Source of the DNA: Rhizobium sp. P38BS-XIX
GTDB taxonomy: Bacteria; Pseudomonadota; Alphaproteobacteria; Rhizobiales; Rhizobiaceae
Assembly (NCBI RefSeq): GCF_012641435.1
Contig: NZ_JABAIJ010000010.1
Location: 124,001-188,000 of the forward strand
DNA length: 64,000 nt
Reading direction: 5' to 3'
Shown here: positions 62,588-64,000 of the stretch, one piece after another
How positions within the stretch are numbered: position 1 is the first letter of the stretch
Layout: every line of letters begins with the position of its first letter
Notes under the pieces: model-generated
Database searches by the model: none
The model's input: only the letters and a program-made list of their open reading frames with translations
What the model was told of the DNA's origin: nothing
Translations under genes and position numbers: made by a program

Positions 62588-62601
62588 ACACCCACTGAAG
62601 A

Positions 62602-62631
62602 ATGCGCCTCACTCCAAAGCAGGCATTTTTT
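62602..62631 (+). terminator. possible rho-independent terminator
   Basis: ATGCGCCT (62602-62609) can pair with AGGCAT (62621-62626) with one bulged base, followed directly by six T residues. It lies just downstream of the small gene ending at 62587. Confidence 0.4.
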
Positions 62632-62758
62632 GACCGGTCTTGCTCGATTAGCAGACAGCAACAAGCGTGGATGGCGCGTGATATGTCGGCCTGCCGAAGG
62701 CTGGTGTCAGCAGAGACCGGTTTTCCATAAATCTGGAATCAGATGAGACGGCTTAATC

Positions 62759-64000
62759 TCAATAGGCCGCCAGTACATTCGTGCCAAACTCCGGCTGGAC
62801 CCCAAGAATCGGCGCCGCGCGGCTGATGATATCATGAACCATCGGTGCGGCCGTTTCGGCGGCGAGATTCAAGTTATGCACGCCTGTCAGCGGCTGGTCG
62901 ATGAAAGCCAGGATCACATATTTCGGATTGCTCATCGGAAAAGCGGCAAGGAAGGAATTGAAGCTCAACTTGTGCGAATAGACGCCGTGGATGACCTTGT
63001 TCGCGGTGCCCGTCTTGCCGCCGACGTGATAGCCTGGCACGTCAGCGCTTTTGCCCGTGCCCTGCTCTCCGTTCAGCCGGAAGAGATAGCGGATCGTGTC
63101 GCTCGTGCTCTTCTTGACGATCATCGTTTCGGTTTTTTCCGCCTCTTCCTGCGTGCGCGGAAGGAAGGAAGGCTCGATCAGCTTGCCGCCATCGATGAGG
63201 GCGGCGCCGGCGACGGCAGTCTGCATCGGCGTGGTGGCAACGCCGTGGCCGAAGGCGATAGTGATGGAGTTGATCTTCTTCCAAACCTTGGGCTGGCTTG
63301 GCGCCTTCACCTCCGGCAGCTCGGTTTGCATCTTTGACAGCAGGCCGAAGCGCGTCAGATAGGTTTTCTGGACGTCCATGCCGACCTTATCCATCATCTT
63401 GGCGGTGCCGATGTTGGACGAATAGCGGAAGATTTCCGGGATCGACAGCACGCGCCGCGGTACATCGCGGTCGTCATGGATCGTGAAGCCACCGTAATGC
63501 AGCGGCGCGCTGGCATCGAAGGTGTCACTCAGCTTGACCGTTCCGGTATCGATGGCCATCGCGATCGAGAAGGTCTTGAAGACCGAGCCCATTTCATCGG
63601 TGCCGTTCGACATGCGGTTGAGCCAGCCTTTGCCGCCATCCGCCTGCGGATCGTTGGGATCGAAATCGGGGGCCGACGCCATGGCGAGCACTTCGCCGGT
63701 ATGGATGTCGAGAATGACGGCGCCTGCCGCCTGACTTTGATACCGGCCGATCGCATCCGATACCACGTCGTGGACGACGTTCTGGACGCGCAGATCGACC
63801 GATAGCTTTACCGGCTGCAAGGTGTCCTGGCTCGTCAGGCCGGTGGAGTCGAGATCCGACAACCCCTGCTGATCGAGATACTTTTCCATTCCGGCAACGC
63901 CGTGATTGTCGATATCGACGTAGCCCAGGATGTGAGCCGCGGTGCGGCCGCCGGGATAGAAGCGTTTGACCTCCGGCCGAAAGCCGATCGCCGGAATGCC
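62759..64000 (-). CDS. class B penicillin-binding protein, FtsI type (5' end beyond window)
   Basis: The reading frame is open from the window end, giving 413 C-terminal residues of a peptidoglycan transpeptidase acting in the periplasm. The three penicillin-binding motifs are seen: SVFK (SxxK), SSN (SxN, in YSSNIGTA) and KTG (GGKTGTA). The upstream stretch RFYPGGRTAAHILGYVD is the typical FtsI pre-transpeptidase block. No murE gene follows downstream, so this may be a copy outside the main division cluster. Regulation cannot be read here. Confidence 0.92.
   Translation of the reverse strand, partial: GIPAIGFRPEVKRFYPGGRTAAHILGYVDIDNHGVAGMEKYLDQQGLSDLDSTGLTSQDTLQPVKLSVDLRVQNVVHDVVSDAIGRYQSQAAGAVILDIHTGEVLAMASAPDFDPNDPQADGGKGWLNRMSNGTDEMGSVFKTFSIAMAIDTGTVKLSDTFDASAPLHYGGFTIHDDRDVPRRVLSIPEIFRYSSNIGTAKMMDKVGMDVQKTYLTRFGLLSKMQTELPEVKAPSQPKVWKKINSITIAFGHGVATTPMQTAVAGAALIDGGKLIEPSFLPRTQEEAEKTETMIVKKSTSDTIRYLFRLNGEQGTGKSADVPGYHVGGKTGTANKVIHGVYSHKLSFNSFLAAFPMSNPKYVILAFIDQPLTGVHNLNLAAETAAPMVHDIISRAAPILGVQPEFGTNVLAAY

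Noticed and set aside
1..64000. CRISPR arrays, tRNA/rRNA genes, insertion sequences or integrases
   Set aside because: I looked for regular repeat-spacer patterns, cloverleaf-like clusters and transposase motifs and saw none I could support; short or diverged RNA genes could be missed by eye.

Overview
The window looks like a chromosome or megaplasmid segment of an alphaproteobacterium of the Rhizobiaceae (Rhizobium/Agrobacterium/Sinorhizobium type). This rests on an ExoY-like sugar transferase, an ExoK-like GH16 enzyme, a pyruvyl-transferase-type exopolysaccharide locus, many LysR/LuxR/TetR regulators, a GTTC-N7-GTTC LexA box of the alphaproteobacterial type, and a high-GC coding style in which antisense frames stay open. 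No species is assigned. No tRNA, rRNA, CRISPR array, insertion sequence or integrase was seen.

Region A (1-25784) is an exopolysaccharide locus interleaved with a PKS-NRPS assembly line. Polysaccharide-type genes are the C-terminus of a glycosyltransferase, an undecaprenyl-phosphate sugar transferase, a Wzx-like flippase, a methyltransferase-like gene, a GMC oxidoreductase, a DegT-type aminotransferase, a GINT1-like putative glycosyltransferase, a GH16 glycanase, an O-antigen ligase/polymerase-like protein and a pyruvyl transferase. In the middle lie a 4'-phosphopantetheinyl transferase and three translationally coupled minus-strand megasynthase genes read in the order A-T, then KS-AT-ACP-AMT-C-A(Gly)-T, then C*-T-TE. 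From the domains I infer a short chain: amino acid 1, a malonyl unit whose keto group becomes an amine, then glycine. The last module has no A domain, has HQxxxDG instead of HHxxxDG in its C domain, and has a cysteine in place of the TE serine. Whether this product decorates the polysaccharide is the central open question.

Region B (25785-28260) is AT-richer and holds a Crp/Fnr-type regulator, a tiny ORF overlapping a LuxR regulator with a degenerate receiver domain, and a frameshifted small gene.

Region C (28261-49694) is ordinary accessory metabolism: a LysE exporter with LysR, an unrecognised 391-residue protein, an MFS pump with LysR, a radical SAM/UdgX DNA-repair pair behind a LexA box, TetR with an aldo-keto reductase, a DUF3422 protein, an isochorismatase-like hydrolase with LysR, a pirin/hydrolase/GMC operon, an amino-acid permease, and a LuxR regulator divergent from an amidase.

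Region D (49802-62198), all on the minus strand, is a second unusual locus: a c-type cytochrome, a winged-helix/TPR regulator, a small helical protein, a large membrane-anchored dihaem cytochrome, a 1541-residue fusion of a GMC oxidoreductase with a membrane patatin-like lipase, and a membrane methyltransferase. The last three are 28-30 bp apart. It looks like a membrane redox system acting on lipid or lipid-derived substrates. The window ends inside a class B penicillin-binding protein (FtsI type).
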